A stretch of DNA of 64,000 bases from Scandinavium goeteborgense (lineage in GTDB: Bacteria > Pseudomonadota > Gammaproteobacteria > Enterobacterales > Enterobacteriaceae): the NCBI RefSeq assembly GCF_003935895.2, contig NZ_CP054058.1:3019177-3083176 (forward strand), read 5' to 3'. The position numbers were made by a program, and so were the translations under genes. The notes beneath the pieces are model-generated. The model was not told the DNA's origin. It was given only the letters and a program-made list of their open reading frames with translations, and ran no database searches. Within the stretch, counting starts at the first letter, position 1; the number at the start of each line of letters is the position of its first letter. Positions 10,621-19,443 of this stretch are shown here, piece by piece.

Positions 10621-11559
10621 TCACCGGTAGATGCCGACGGTGGGTGTATCGCCGACGTACGCATACGCGCGGTACATCCCTTCGCTGTTGAACGGCATCA
10701 CCACGTTGCCTTCACGGTCAATCGCAATCAGTCCACCGCTGCCGCCCAGAGCGGGCAGTTTTTCCATGACAACTCGCTCACAAGCGTCCTGTAGGCTTAA
10801 ATCGCTGTATTCCATCAAGGCCGAAATATCGTACGCCGCGAGCGTGCGCATAAACACTTCGCCAGTGCCGGTGCAGGACACCGCCACGCTGGCATTATTG
10901 GCGTAACAGCCCGCTCCCGGCAGCGGGCTGTCGCCTACGCGTCCAGGTAATTTATTGGTCATTCCGCCGGTTGAGGTCGCGGCGGCGAGATTGCCTGCTT
11001 TATCGAGCGCGACGGCTCCGACGGTGCCCATTTTTGTCTGCTCATCCAGCGGGGAATCACTGTGATCGAGCCGCGTCTCTCCGGCAGCCTGCGCCTGTCG
11101 AAGCTGGGACAGGCGTTCCGGGGTGGAGAACAGATCGTTCCTGACTTTTTCCATCCCGTGCTGCACGGCGAATTTCTCGGCACCTTCACCAATCAGCAGT
11201 ACGTGAGGGCTTTGCTCCAGCACCAAACGCGCGGCGAGAACCGGATTGCGTAAATGCTTGATGCCCGCCACCGCGCCCGCTTGTAGGGAATAACCATCCA
11301 TCACGCAGGCATCGAGTTCATGCGTTTCATCGGCGGTAAACACCGCCCCGGTTCCGGCGTTGAACAACGGGCACTCTTCCAGCAGGCGCACGGCCTCGGT
11401 CACCACGTCCAGCGCGCTGGCCCCGGCCTCCAGCATTTTCTGACCGGTTTCGACTATCGACGACAGCGCGAGGACGTATTGCTGTTCGCGTTCTGGCGAC
11501 ATATTGCCGCGGGTTATCGCCCCGGCTCCGCCATGAATGGCGATCGCTGCTTGACTCAT
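10621..11559 (-). CDS. iaaA: IaaA, isoaspartyl peptidase / L-asparaginase precursor
   Basis: A 312-residue Ntn-hydrolase (E. coli 321; the C-terminus is slightly shorter here). It is made as an inactive precursor that cuts itself before the nucleophile Thr179 in K-M-G179T-V-G-A-V-A, giving alpha and beta subunits. Other family marks are A-I-H-G-G-A-G at the N-terminus and G-R-V-G-D-S-P-L and G-T-G-E in the beta subunit. It hydrolyses isoaspartyl dipeptides and asparagine in the cytoplasm. First gene of the operon; its stop is 12 bp before the gsiA start, linking peptide import to peptide breakdown. Confidence 0.95.
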   Translation of the reverse strand: MSQAAIAIHGGAGAITRGNMSPEREQQYVLALSSIVETGQKMLEAGASALDVVTEAVRLLEECPLFNAGTGAVFTADETHELDACVMDGYSLQAGAVAGIKHLRNPVLAARLVLEQSPHVLLIGEGAEKFAVQHGMEKVRNDLFSTPERLSQLRQAQAAGETRLDHSDSPLDEQTKMGTVGAVALDKAGNLAAATSTGGMTNKLPGRVGDSPLPGAGCYANNASVAVSCTGTGEVFMRTLAAYDISALMEYSDLSLQDACERVVMEKLPALGGSGGLIAIDREGNVVMPFNSEGMYRAYAYVGDTPTVGIYR

Positions 11560-11748
11560 TGCGCCCTTCCCTTCGGCTGAATATATGCTTTTTCTATAAA
11601 TATCATTATTGTGCCGATTAATTTATATGATTTTTGAATATAGAAAGCGCTGTCGGTGCTGTAAAGGCATCCGCGCCCCTGACGTACAGTCCAGGTCGCT
11701 TTTCTGCCATAATGGGCGCAACAGACGAATTGTCGCAGGAGTAACGTA

Positions 11749-12984
11749 ATGGATTTTAACGCCGGACTGATGCCGCTCGACGTGGCGCTGACCCAGATGC
11801 TCAGTCGTATTTCCCCGCTGAATGACACCGAAACGCTGCCGCTGATGCAGGCCTTTGGGCGGATTACCGCCGAAGATGTGGTTTCCCCGCTCGACGTACC
11901 GGGTTTTGATAACTCGGCGATGGACGGTTACGCCGTACGTCTGGCAGACCTTGCGGACGGTAAACCGCTGCCGTTGGCGGGCAAAGCCTTTGCCGGGCAG
12001 CCGTTCGACGGTGAATGGCCGGCAGGCACCTGCGTGCGCATCATGACCGGCGCGCCCGTGCCGACGGGCTGCGACGCGGTGGTGATGCAGGAAGAAACCG
12101 AGCAAAACAACCACGGCGTACGCTTTACCGCCCGCGTTAATGCGGGCCAGAATATTCGCCGTCGTGGCGAGGACATCACCGCCGGGAGCGCAGTCTTCCC
12201 GCGTGGCACGCGTCTGACCGTCGCGGAACTGCCGGTGCTGGCCTCGCTCGGCATTCCCCAGGTCGAGGTGGTGCGCAAAGTGCGGGTGGCGGTGTTCTCC
12301 ACCGGCGATGAGCTGAAGTTGCCCGGCGAACCGTTGGCGGCCGGACAGATTTATGACACCAACCGTCTGGCGGTGCATCTGATGCTCGAACAACTCGGCT
12401 GTGAGGTAATTAACCTCGGCATTATTCCTGACTCCCAGGAAAAACTGCGCGCGGCGTTTATTGCCGCAGACTCGCAGGCCGATGTGGTTATCAGCTCCGG
12501 CGGCGTGTCGGTGGGAGAAGCGGATTACACCAAAACCATTCTCGATGAGCTGGGCGAAATCGCGTTCTGGAAGCTCGCCATCAAGCCGGGCAAACCTTTT
12601 GCATTCGGCAAGCTGAAGCACAGCTGGTTCTGCGGCCTGCCGGGCAACCCGGTTTCTGCTGCGCTGACGTTCTATCAGCTGGTGCAGCCGCTGCTGGCGA
12701 AACTGAGCGGCAATCCGGAGTCTGGCCTGTCGCCGCGTCTGCGGGTGCAGACCACCACCCGACTGAAAAAATCGCCGGGCCGTCTCGATTTCCAGCGCGG
12801 CGTGCTGACCCGCAACGCTGAAGGGGATTTAAGCGTCGCCACCACCGGACATCAGGGTTCACACGTGTTTAGCTCGTTCAGCCAGGGCAACTGTTTTATC
12901 GTCCTGGAACGCGATCGCGGCAACGTTGACGCGGGCGAATGGGTAGAAGTTGAACCGTTTAACGCGTTGTTCGGAGGGCTGTGA
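11749..12984 (+). CDS. moeA: MoeA, molybdopterin molybdenumtransferase
   Basis: A 411-residue protein, exactly the E. coli length. It inserts molybdate into adenylylated molybdopterin, the last step of basic molybdenum cofactor synthesis. Motifs include [28 protein letters not shown] and the MPT-binding S-S-G-G-V-S-V-G-x-x-D-Y. Its promoter lies in the 190-bp region shared with divergent iaaA. The stop overlaps the moeB start (TGATG), so the two are translationally coupled. Confidence 0.97.
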   Translation: MDFNAGLMPLDVALTQMLSRISPLNDTETLPLMQAFGRITAEDVVSPLDVPGFDNSAMDGYAVRLADLADGKPLPLAGKAFAGQPFDGEWPAGTCVRIMTGAPVPTGCDAVVMQEETEQNNHGVRFTARVNAGQNIRRRGEDITAGSAVFPRGTRLTVAELPVLASLGIPQVEVVRKVRVAVFSTGDELKLPGEPLAAGQIYDTNRLAVHLMLEQLGCEVINLGIIPDSQEKLRAAFIAADSQADVVISSGGVSVGEADYTKTILDELGEIAFWKLAIKPGKPFAFGKLKHSWFCGLPGNPVSAALTFYQLVQPLLAKLSGNPESGLSPRLRVQTTTRLKKSPGRLDFQRGVLTRNAEGDLSVATTGHQGSHVFSSFSQGNCFIVLERDRGNVDAGEWVEVEPFNALFGGL

Positions 12985-13736
12985 TGAGCGTGGAACTGAG
13001 TGATGCGGAGATGCTGCGCTACAACCGGCAAATCGTGTTGCGCGGTTTCGACTTTGACGGTCAGGAAAAGCTGAAAGCCTCGCGGGCGCTGATTGTGGGC
13101 CTGGGCGGTTTAGGCTGCGCCGCCGCGCAGTATCTGGCGGCGGCTGGCGTGGGGCAGATGACGCTGCTCGATTTCGACACCGTGTCGCTGTCTAACCTGC
13201 AACGCCAGACGCTGCACAGCGATGCCACGATTGACCAGCCGAAAGTCGAGTCTGCCCGGGATTCGCTGTCTCGAATTAACCCGCACGTGCAGTTCACCTG
13301 CCTTGATGCGCATCTCGACGATGCGGCGCTCGCCGAGCAAATCGCAGCGCACGACGTGGTGCTCGACTGTACCGATAACGTGCAGATTCGTAATCAACTT
13401 AACGCGGGTTGTTTCCAGCATAAAACGCCACTGGTGTCCGGGGCGGCCATTCGGATGGAAGGCCAAATCAGCGTGTTCACCTATCAGGCTGGCGAGCCGT
13501 GTTATCGCTGTCTGAGCCGTTTGTTCGGTGAAAATGCCCTCACCTGCGTTGAAGCCGGAGTGATGGCCCCGCTGGTCGGCGTGATTGGCTCGATGCAGGC
13601 GATGGAAGCCATTAAGCTGCTGGCGCATTACGGCACGCCCGCTGCCGGTAAAATCGTGATGTACGACGCGATGACGTGTCAGTTCAGAGAGATGAAATTG
13701 ATGCAGTTCGTGGAGTGCGAGGTGTGCGGAGGTTAA
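12984..13736 (+). CDS. moeB: MoeB, molybdopterin-synthase adenylyltransferase
   Basis: A 250-residue E1-like enzyme (E. coli 249) that adenylates the C-terminal glycine of MoaD so that it can be thiocarboxylated. It has the nucleotide loop G-L-G-G-L-G at 39-44 and the zinc site C173-x-x-C176 with C245-x-x-C248 at the very C-terminus. I chose ATG 12984 over GTG 12981 because the GGAGGG ribosome binding site is 5 bases from the former and only 2 from the latter. Confidence 0.96.
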   Translation: MSVELSDAEMLRYNRQIVLRGFDFDGQEKLKASRALIVGLGGLGCAAAQYLAAAGVGQMTLLDFDTVSLSNLQRQTLHSDATIDQPKVESARDSLSRINPHVQFTCLDAHLDDAALAEQIAAHDVVLDCTDNVQIRNQLNAGCFQHKTPLVSGAAIRMEGQISVFTYQAGEPCYRCLSRLFGENALTCVEAGVMAPLVGVIGSMQAMEAIKLLAHYGTPAAGKIVMYDAMTCQFREMKLMQFVECEVCGG

Positions 13737-13739
13737 AGC

Positions 13740-13767
13740 AAAACGGCAATTGTTTGATTGCCGTTTT
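13740..13767 (+). terminator. Rho-independent terminator of moeAB
   Basis: An 11-bp stem AAAACGGCAAT / ATTGCCGTTTT with a short loop and a T run begins 3 bp after the moeB stop. Confidence 0.9.
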
Positions 13768-13778
13768 TAGTGTTTGCT

Positions 13779-13888
13779 CCCTCTCCCCGTGGGAGAGGGC
13801 TCGGGGTGAGGGCATCAGGCCGCACCACACGTTTGCGCGGGCCTACAACCTAAAATGTAGGTCTGATAAGCGCAGTGCCACCGGGCAT
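13779..13888. repeat. CCCTCTCCC-type palindrome followed by REP elements
   Basis: CCCTCTCCCCGTGGGAGAGGG with a GGGGTGAGGG tail (13779-13813) is followed by a REP-like pair: GCATCAGGCCGC... and TGTAGGTCTGATAAGCGC...CCACCGGGCA (to 13887). It fills the space between convergent moeB and fsaA. Confidence 0.75.
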
Positions 13889-13892
13889 AAAA

Positions 13893-14555
13893 TTACAACT
13901 CCGTCCGTCCAAACGCCGCCAGCCAATCCTGCTCAAACTTGTCAATTGCCGCATCCACCGCCGGAGAGGCGATAAACTGCTGAGCGACATCCAGCGGCAG
14001 CGTAATCGACTGACAACCCACCAGCAGGCAATCCAGCGCCTGGCGTGGCGTTTTGAAACTCGCGGCCAGCACTTTCGATTCTGGCGCGTGCAGCTCCAGC
14101 AACTGCTGTAACTCTTCCACGCTGCGAATGCCGCTGCCGCCCTGCGCATCAATACGGTTCACGTAAGGTGCCACATATTCCGCCCCTGCCAGCGCCGCCA
14201 TCATCCCCTGCGCTGCGCCATAAACCGCCGTGCCGAGCGTCGGAATCCCTTCCGCTTTCAGCATTTTAATCGCCGCCAGCCCTTCCGCCGTGACCGGCAC
14301 TTTCACCACGATGTCAGCAATAATGCCGCGCAGTTTACGGGCATCATTGACCATGCCTTCCGCGGTATTCGCCATCACCTGCGCAAACAAACGCCCCTGG
14401 CCGCCAAGCGCCTCCTGCAATTCCGGCAGCAGGGATTCGAGCGGCTTTTTGCCCGCCGCCACGATGCTCGGGTTAGTGGTTACGCCCGCCAGCGGGAAAA
14501 TACGCGCCAGCTTTTTGACCGCCGCGACGTCGGAAGTATCGAGATAGAGTTCCAT
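13893..14555 (-). CDS. fsaA: FsaA, fructose-6-phosphate aldolase
   Basis: A 220-residue TIM-barrel class I aldolase of the transaldolase family, the same length as E. coli FsaA. The Schiff-base lysine is K85 in I-V-V-K-V-P-V-T. It splits fructose 6-phosphate into dihydroxyacetone and glyceraldehyde 3-phosphate, and is known to accept hydroxyacetone (1-deoxy ketose) chemistry well. It diverges from pflE across 134 bp. The association with pflEF makes a joint sugar-phosphate pathway plausible (see findings). Confidence 0.95.
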   Translation of the reverse strand: MELYLDTSDVAAVKKLARIFPLAGVTTNPSIVAAGKKPLESLLPELQEALGGQGRLFAQVMANTAEGMVNDARKLRGIIADIVVKVPVTAEGLAAIKMLKAEGIPTLGTAVYGAAQGMMAALAGAEYVAPYVNRIDAQGGSGIRSVEELQQLLELHAPESKVLAASFKTPRQALDCLLVGCQSITLPLDVAQQFIASPAVDAAIDKFEQDWLAAFGRTEL

Positions 14556-14639
14556 ATCGGTTCCTTAAATTGTGAGATTCAGCATGCTTTAAGACTACCA
14601 CGCAGCAACCGCTCGCTTTGTTGATTCACGTCAAAATTA

Positions 14640-14653
14640 CTTTCATTCGAAAG
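14640..14653. promoter_or_regulatory. Candidate operator CTTTC-N4-GAAAG upstream of pflE
   Basis: CTTTCATTCGAAAG is an interrupted perfect dyad 36 bp before the pflE start. The same dyad, with the central bases reverse-complemented, lies 15 bp before ybiU at 19415. Its binding protein is not known to me. Confidence 0.55.
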
Positions 14654-14689
14654 TTATTTAATCTTTGTACGAAAGCAAAGAGGCGATTT

Positions 14690-15589
14690 ATGATTTTCAA
14701 TATTCAGCGCTATTCCACCCACGATGGCCCCGGCATCCGCACCGTTGTCTTTATGAAAGGCTGCTCACTCGGCTGCCGCTGGTGCCAGAATCCGGAAAGC
14801 CGGGCCCGCACGCAGGACCTGCTGTTTGATGCCCGCTTGTGCCTCGACGGCTGCGACCTTTGCCAGCAGGCGGTGCCGGGCGTGATTGAACGCGCGCTGA
14901 ATGGCCTGGTTATCCACCGCGAAAAGCTTGAACAGTCACATCTGGATGCGCTCGTCGAGTGTTGCCCTACGCAGGCGCTGACGGTGTGCGGCGAACTCAA
15001 AAGTGTGGACGACATAATGGCCACCGTCCTGCGCGATAAACCGTTTTACGATCGCAGCGGGGGCGGCCTGACGCTTTCCGGCGGCGAACCGTTTATGAAC
15101 CCGGCGCTGGCGCTTCAGTTGCTAAAAATCAGCCACGAACAGGGCATTCATACTGCCGTCGAAACCTGCCTGCACGTGCCGTGGAAATATCTCGAACCCG
15201 CCCTGCCGTACATTGATCTGTTCCTGGCGGATTTGAAACACGTCGATGCAGACAAATTTATGCAGTGGACTGACGGCTCGTCAAAACGCGTGCTCGATAA
15301 CCTGAAACGGCTGGCGGAAGCGGGCAAAAAGATGACCATCCGCGTGCCGCTTATCCAGGGATTTAACGCCGATGAAGCCTCGATTGAAGCCATTACCGAA
15401 TTTGCCGCGACCGAATTGCAGGTCAGCGACATTCACTTTTTACCCTATCACACGCTCGGCATGAACAAATACAGCCTGCTTGGCGTGCCCTATTCTGCCC
15501 CAGATAAACCGCTCGACGCCCCGGAATTGCTGGAATTTGCCCAGCAGACCGCCCGGGCGAAAGGGCTGACTGCGACCCTACGAGGATAA
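14690..15589 (+). CDS. pflE: PflE (YbiY), glycyl-radical enzyme activating enzyme
   Basis: A 299-residue radical SAM protein, the same length as E. coli YbiY. The SAM [4Fe-4S] motif is C-x3-C-x2-C in CSLGCRWC near residue 26. An added Cys-rich ferredoxin-like insert follows (CLDGCDLC and ECCPTQAL), typical of the long activases. It makes the glycyl radical on PflF using AdoMet. I chose ATG 14690, which follows AGAGG and matches the conserved M-I-F-N-I-Q-R-Y-S start. It is 4 bp upstream of pflF. Confidence 0.95.
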   Translation: MIFNIQRYSTHDGPGIRTVVFMKGCSLGCRWCQNPESRARTQDLLFDARLCLDGCDLCQQAVPGVIERALNGLVIHREKLEQSHLDALVECCPTQALTVCGELKSVDDIMATVLRDKPFYDRSGGGLTLSGGEPFMNPALALQLLKISHEQGIHTAVETCLHVPWKYLEPALPYIDLFLADLKHVDADKFMQWTDGSSKRVLDNLKRLAEAGKKMTIRVPLIQGFNADEASIEAITEFAATELQVSDIHFLPYHTLGMNKYSLLGVPYSAPDKPLDAPELLEFAQQTARAKGLTATLRG

Positions 15590-15593
15590 TACG

Positions 15594-18026
15594 ATGACGA
15601 CCCTGAAACTCGACCACCTGACCGACCGCATTCAGGCGCACAAAAACGCGCTGGTACATATCGTGAAGCCGCCGGTCTGCACCGAGCGCGCCCAGCATTA
15701 CACCACGGTTTATCAGCACAACATGGATAAACCGATTGCGGTGCGCCGCGCGCTGGCGCTGGCCCATCACCTTGCCGAGCGCACTATCTGGATCAAGCAC
15801 GATGAGCTGATTATCGGTAACCAGGCGAGCGAAGTGCGCGCCGCGCCGATTTTCCCGGAATACACCGTCAGCTGGATTGAGAAAGAAATTGACGATCTGG
15901 CGGACCGTCCGGGCGCGGGCTTTGCGGTAAGCGAAGAGAACAAACGCGTTCTGCATGAAATTTGCCCGTGGTGGAATGGCCAGACGGTGCAGGACCGCTG
16001 CTACGGTATGTTCACCGACGAACAAAAAGCGCTGCTGGCGACCGGGATTATCAAGGCCGAGGGCAATATGACCTCCGGCGATGCGCATCTGGCGGTGAAT
16101 TTCCCGCTGCTGCTGGAGAAAGGCCTCGACGGCCTGCGCGAAAAAGTGGCCGAACGGCGCTCGCGTATCAACCTGACGGTGCTGGAAGACCTGCACGGCG
16201 AGCAGTTCCTGAAAGGGATTGATATCGTGCTGGAAGCCGTCAGCCTGCACATCACCCGCTTTGCTGAACTGGCGCGCAAAATGGCGAGTGAAGAGCCTCG
16301 CGAAGCCCGCCGGGACGAGCTGCTGGCCATGGCTGAAAACTGCGATGTCATCGCCCACGAACCGCCGAAAACCTTCTGGCAGGCGCTGCAGCTGTGCTAT
16401 TTCATTCAGCTGATTCTGCAAATTGAATCCAACGGTCACTCGGTATCGTTTGGCCGCATGGACCAGTATCTGTATCCGTTCTACCGTCGCGACGTGGAGC
16501 TCAACCATTCCCTCGATCGCGAACTGGCGATTGAGCTGCTGCACAGCTGCTGGCTGAAGCTGCTGGAAGTGAACAAGATCCGCTCCGGCTCGCACTCTAA
16601 AGCCTCCGCCGGAAGCCCGCTGTATCAGAACGTGACCATCGGCGGCCAGAAACTGGTGAATGGCGACGCAATGGACGCGGTGAACCCGCTCTCCTACGCG
16701 ATTCTGGAATCCTGCGGTCGTTTGCGCTCTACCCAGCCAAACCTCAGCGTGCGCTATCACGCGGGCATGAGTAGCGACTTCCTCGATGCCTGCGTGCAGG
16801 TGATCCGCTGCGGTTTCGGGATGCCCGCTTTCAACAACGACGAAATTGTTATCCCGGAATTTATCAAGCTCGGCGTGGAAAAAGAGGACGCCTACGATTA
16901 CGCCGCCATCGGCTGCATCGAAACCGCGGTCGGCGGGAAATGGGGCTATCGCTGCACTGGCATGAGCTTTATCAACTTCGCCCGCGTGATGCTGGCGGCG
17001 ATGGAAGGCGGGCGCGATGCCACCAGCGGTGAAGTGTTCCTTCCGCAGGCGAAAGCGCTGTCGCAGGGTAATTTTGGTGGCTTCGAAGAGATGATGTCGG
17101 CGTGGGATACGCAGATCCGTTATTACACCCGCAAATCGATTGAAATCGAATATGTGGTCGACACCATGCTGGAAGAAAACGTGCCCGATATTCTGTGCTC
17201 GGCGCTGGTTGACGACTGCATTGAGCGCGCGAAAAGCATTAAAGAAGGCGGCGCGAAGTATGACTGGGTATCCGGCTTGCAGGTGGGCATCGCCAACCTT
17301 GGCAACAGCCTGGCCGCGGTGAAAAAACTGGTGTTCGAACAGGGCGCTATTGGGCAGCAACAACTCGCCGCCGCGCTGGCGGATGATTTCGACGGCCTGA
17401 CCCATGAACAGCTACGTCAGCGTTTGATCAACGGCGCACCGAAATACGGTAACGATGACGACACCGTGGATGAGTTGCTGGTGCGCGCGTATCAAACCTA
17501 CATCGAAGAGTTGAAGCAGTATCACAACCCGCGTCACGGTCGCGGCCCGATCGGCGGGGATTACTACGCCGGAACGTCTTCGATTTCCGCTAACGTGCCG
17601 TTTGGTGCGGCAACCATGGCCACGCCGGATGGGCGCAAGGCGCATACCCCGCTGGCGGAAGGCGCAAGCCCGGCGTCCGGGACCGACCATCTCGGCCCTA
17701 CGGCGGTGATTGGCTCCGTCGGGAAACTGCCGACGGCGGCGATCCTCGGCGGCGTGCTGTTGAATCAGAAGCTGAACCCAGCCACGCTCGATAACGACAG
17801 CGACCGTCAGAAGCTCATGGCGCTGCTGCGCACCTTCTTCGAAGTGCATAAAGGCTGGCACATTCAGTACAACATTGTGTCCCGCGAAACGCTGCTGGAA
17901 GCGAAGAAACACCCGGATCAGTATCGCGACCTGGTGGTGCGTGTGGCGGGGTATTCAGCGTTCTTCACCGCGCTTTCGCCGGATGCGCAGGACGATATTA
18001 TCGCGAGGACGGAGCATACACTGTAA
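15594..18026 (+). CDS. pflF: PflF (YbiW), glycyl-radical enzyme of the PFL superfamily
   Basis: An 810-residue enzyme, identical in length to E. coli YbiW. The active-site cysteine is C441 in A-A-I-G-C-I-E and the radical glycine is G786 in R-V-A-G-Y-S-A-F-F. G-C-I-E with a single Cys places it with the dehydratase/lyase branch rather than true pyruvate formate-lyase, which has adjacent Cys-Cys. It is oxygen-sensitive and expected to work anaerobically. I recall recent work assigning this clade to 1,5-anhydroglucitol-6-phosphate breakdown, which would feed FsaA; I cannot verify that here. Confidence 0.93.
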   Translation: MTTLKLDHLTDRIQAHKNALVHIVKPPVCTERAQHYTTVYQHNMDKPIAVRRALALAHHLAERTIWIKHDELIIGNQASEVRAAPIFPEYTVSWIEKEIDDLADRPGAGFAVSEENKRVLHEICPWWNGQTVQDRCYGMFTDEQKALLATGIIKAEGNMTSGDAHLAVNFPLLLEKGLDGLREKVAERRSRINLTVLEDLHGEQFLKGIDIVLEAVSLHITRFAELARKMASEEPREARRDELLAMAENCDVIAHEPPKTFWQALQLCYFIQLILQIESNGHSVSFGRMDQYLYPFYRRDVELNHSLDRELAIELLHSCWLKLLEVNKIRSGSHSKASAGSPLYQNVTIGGQKLVNGDAMDAVNPLSYAILESCGRLRSTQPNLSVRYHAGMSSDFLDACVQVIRCGFGMPAFNNDEIVIPEFIKLGVEKEDAYDYAAIGCIETAVGGKWGYRCTGMSFINFARVMLAAMEGGRDATSGEVFLPQAKALSQGNFGGFEEMMSAWDTQIRYYTRKSIEIEYVVDTMLEENVPDILCSALVDDCIERAKSIKEGGAKYDWVSGLQVGIANLGNSLAAVKKLVFEQGAIGQQQLAAALADDFDGLTHEQLRQRLINGAPKYGNDDDTVDELLVRAYQTYIEELKQYHNPRHGRGPIGGDYYAGTSSISANVPFGAATMATPDGRKAHTPLAEGASPASGTDHLGPTAVIGSVGKLPTAAILGGVLLNQKLNPATLDNDSDRQKLMALLRTFFEVHKGWHIQYNIVSRETLLEAKKHPDQYRDLVVRVAGYSAFFTALSPDAQDDIIARTEHTL

Positions 18027-18035
18027 GGGGTTAAC

Positions 18036-18109
18036 TGCCCGGCGGCGCGTTGCTTGCCAGGCCTACATGACAGACACCGTAGGCCCGGTCAGCGAAGCGC
18101 CACCGGGCA
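18036..18109. repeat. BIME-type REP pair after pflF
   Basis: TGCCCGGCGGCGC...GCCTAC is mirrored by GTAGGCCCGGTCAGCG...CCGGGCA, two REP units in inverted orientation, starting 10 bp after the pflF stop. Confidence 0.8.
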
Positions 18110-18127
18110 AAAAATCTCTGCGGTCTG

Positions 18128-18363
18128 ATGCCCTCTCCCCGACCCTCTCCCACCGGGAGAGGGAGAAAACCGGGCGGTACCTCACTCTCAGTGGAGAAGA
18201 GAGCACTGGACGGTTCCCTCTCCCTTAGGGAGAGGGAGCAAACACCAAAACGGCAATCTACGGATTGCCGTTTGCATTTACCTCGTGCGGTCTGATGCCC
18301 TCCCACCGGGAGAGGGAGCAAACACTAAAACGGCAATCTATGGATTGCCGTTTGCATTTACCT
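18128..18363. repeat. CCCTCTCCC palindromes and a tandem 56-bp duplication carrying twin terminator hairpins
   Basis: The 417 bp between pflF and ybiV holds no gene. After the BIME come three CCCTCTCCC/GGGAGAGGG palindromes. The unit at 18228-18283 is repeated at 18308-18363 with two mismatches. Each copy contains AAAACGGCAATC...GATTGCCGTTT, a terminator hairpin like that of moeB. The remaining 80 bp before ybiV carry its promoter. Confidence 0.8.
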
Positions 18364-18443
18364 TCGAATGAAATAAATTTGTGGTTCTCGTCACATTGTA
18401 CTTAGAATGTTTCCGATTGGAGTAACATTCAGGAGCGCAATGT

Positions 18444-19259
18444 ATGACCGTTAAAGTTATCGTCACCGATATGGACGGAACTTTTCTTAATGATGCCAAG
18501 CAGTACTCGCGCGAGCGCTTTTTGACCCAGTTCGAACAGCTTAAGCAGCGTGGCATTGAGTTCGTTGTTGCCAGTGGCAATCAGTACTATCAGCTCATTT
18601 CGTTCTTCCCCGAAATCCGCGATCAGATTTCCTTCGTCGCCGAAAACGGTGCGCTGGTTTATCAGCACGGTCAGGAACTGTTCCACGGTGAACTGACGCG
18701 CCACGAATCCCAAGTGGTGATTGGCGAACTGCTGAAAGATCCTCAGCTGAATTTCGTGGCCTGTGGCCTGGAAAGCGCCTACATCAGCGATAAAGCGCCA
18801 GAAGAATTCGTTAAGCTGATGTCGAAACACTACCATCGCCTGAAGCCGGTTTCTGACTATCAGCAGATTGACGACAAGATTTTCAAGTTCTCTCTGAACC
18901 TGCCGGACAGTGAAATCCCGCAGCTGATTGATGCCCTACATGTGTCGCTCGACGGCATCATGAAGCCCGTGACCAGCGGCTTCGGCTTTGTCGATTTAAT
19001 TATCCCAGGCCTGCATAAAGCCAACGGTATCAGCCGTCTGCTGAAAAACTGGCAGCTTTCGCCGAGCGATTGCGTCGGCATTGGCGACAGCGGCAACGAC
19101 GCCGAAATGCTGAAGCTGGTGAAATACTCGTTTGCGATGGCCAATGCGGCCGACAGCATCAAAGCCATCGCGCGCTACCAGACCGACGACAACAATCACG
19201 ACGGCGCGCTGAATGTCATTCAGGCCGTGCTGGATAACGCTTCCCCGTTCGACGCCTGA
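18444..19259 (+). CDS. ybiV: YbiV, sugar phosphatase (HAD superfamily, Cof type)
   Basis: A 271-residue protein, identical in length to E. coli YbiV. HAD motif I is D-M-D-G-T near residue 9, motif II is V-V-A-S-G-N, and motif IV is [11 protein letters not shown]. coli YbiV hydrolyses ribose 5-phosphate, glucose 6-phosphate and other sugar phosphates in the cytoplasm. It follows the twin terminators, so it probably has its own promoter. Its placement between two genes sharing an operator-like dyad suggests a role in detoxifying or draining phosphosugars of the same pathway; that is inference. Confidence 0.94.
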   Translation: MTVKVIVTDMDGTFLNDAKQYSRERFLTQFEQLKQRGIEFVVASGNQYYQLISFFPEIRDQISFVAENGALVYQHGQELFHGELTRHESQVVIGELLKDPQLNFVACGLESAYISDKAPEEFVKLMSKHYHRLKPVSDYQQIDDKIFKFSLNLPDSEIPQLIDALHVSLDGIMKPVTSGFGFVDLIIPGLHKANGISRLLKNWQLSPSDCVGIGDSGNDAEMLKLVKYSFAMANAADSIKAIARYQTDDNNHDGALNVIQAVLDNASPFDA

Positions 19260-19265
19260 CAAAAA

Positions 19266-19286
19266 GCCGGAGCGCCCTGCTCCGGC
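19266..19286 (+). terminator. Terminator after ybiV
   Basis: An 8-bp stem GCCGGAGC / GCTCCGGC with a 5-base loop lies 6 bp after the ybiV stop; the T run is short. Confidence 0.65.
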
Positions 19287-19360
19287 CAACGCCTTGTTTA
19301 TCCTGCTTTAAAATCTCCCTCTTTTTGCGTGATCCCATAACTGTGGAACACCTCAAATTA

Positions 19361-19411
19361 TTTAACTTGCATTAACCTCCCTTTAACTTAAAGTGTCACT
19401 TGCAAGTTAAA
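19361..19411. promoter_or_regulatory. 11-bp inverted repeat upstream of ybiU
   Basis: TTTAACTTGCA at 19361-19371 is mirrored by TGCAAGTTAAA at 19401-19411, with centres 40 bp apart. The right arm also contains the 10-bp palindrome ACTTGCAAGT. This looks like a regulator binding region for ybiU. Confidence 0.5.
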
Positions 19412-19414
19412 TTA

Positions 19415-19428
19415 CTTTCGAATGAAAG
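19415..19428. promoter_or_regulatory. Candidate operator CTTTC-N4-GAAAG upstream of ybiU
   Basis: CTTTCGAATGAAAG, the exact reverse complement of the dyad before pflE, lies 15 bp before the ybiU start, where a bound repressor would block translation or early transcription. Confidence 0.55.
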
Positions 19429-19443
19429 AATGAGAGGTCAATC

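Noticed and set aside
11623-12621. 332-codon open frame antisense to moeA
   Set aside because: Shadow of moeA; it would run into the divergent iaaA promoter region without its own signals.
15423-17405. 660-codon open frame antisense to pflF
   Set aside because: Mirror of a highly biased GC-rich gene; its composition (His, Arg, Gln rich) is typical of a shadow frame, it has no ribosome binding site, and pflF matches a known family over its full length.
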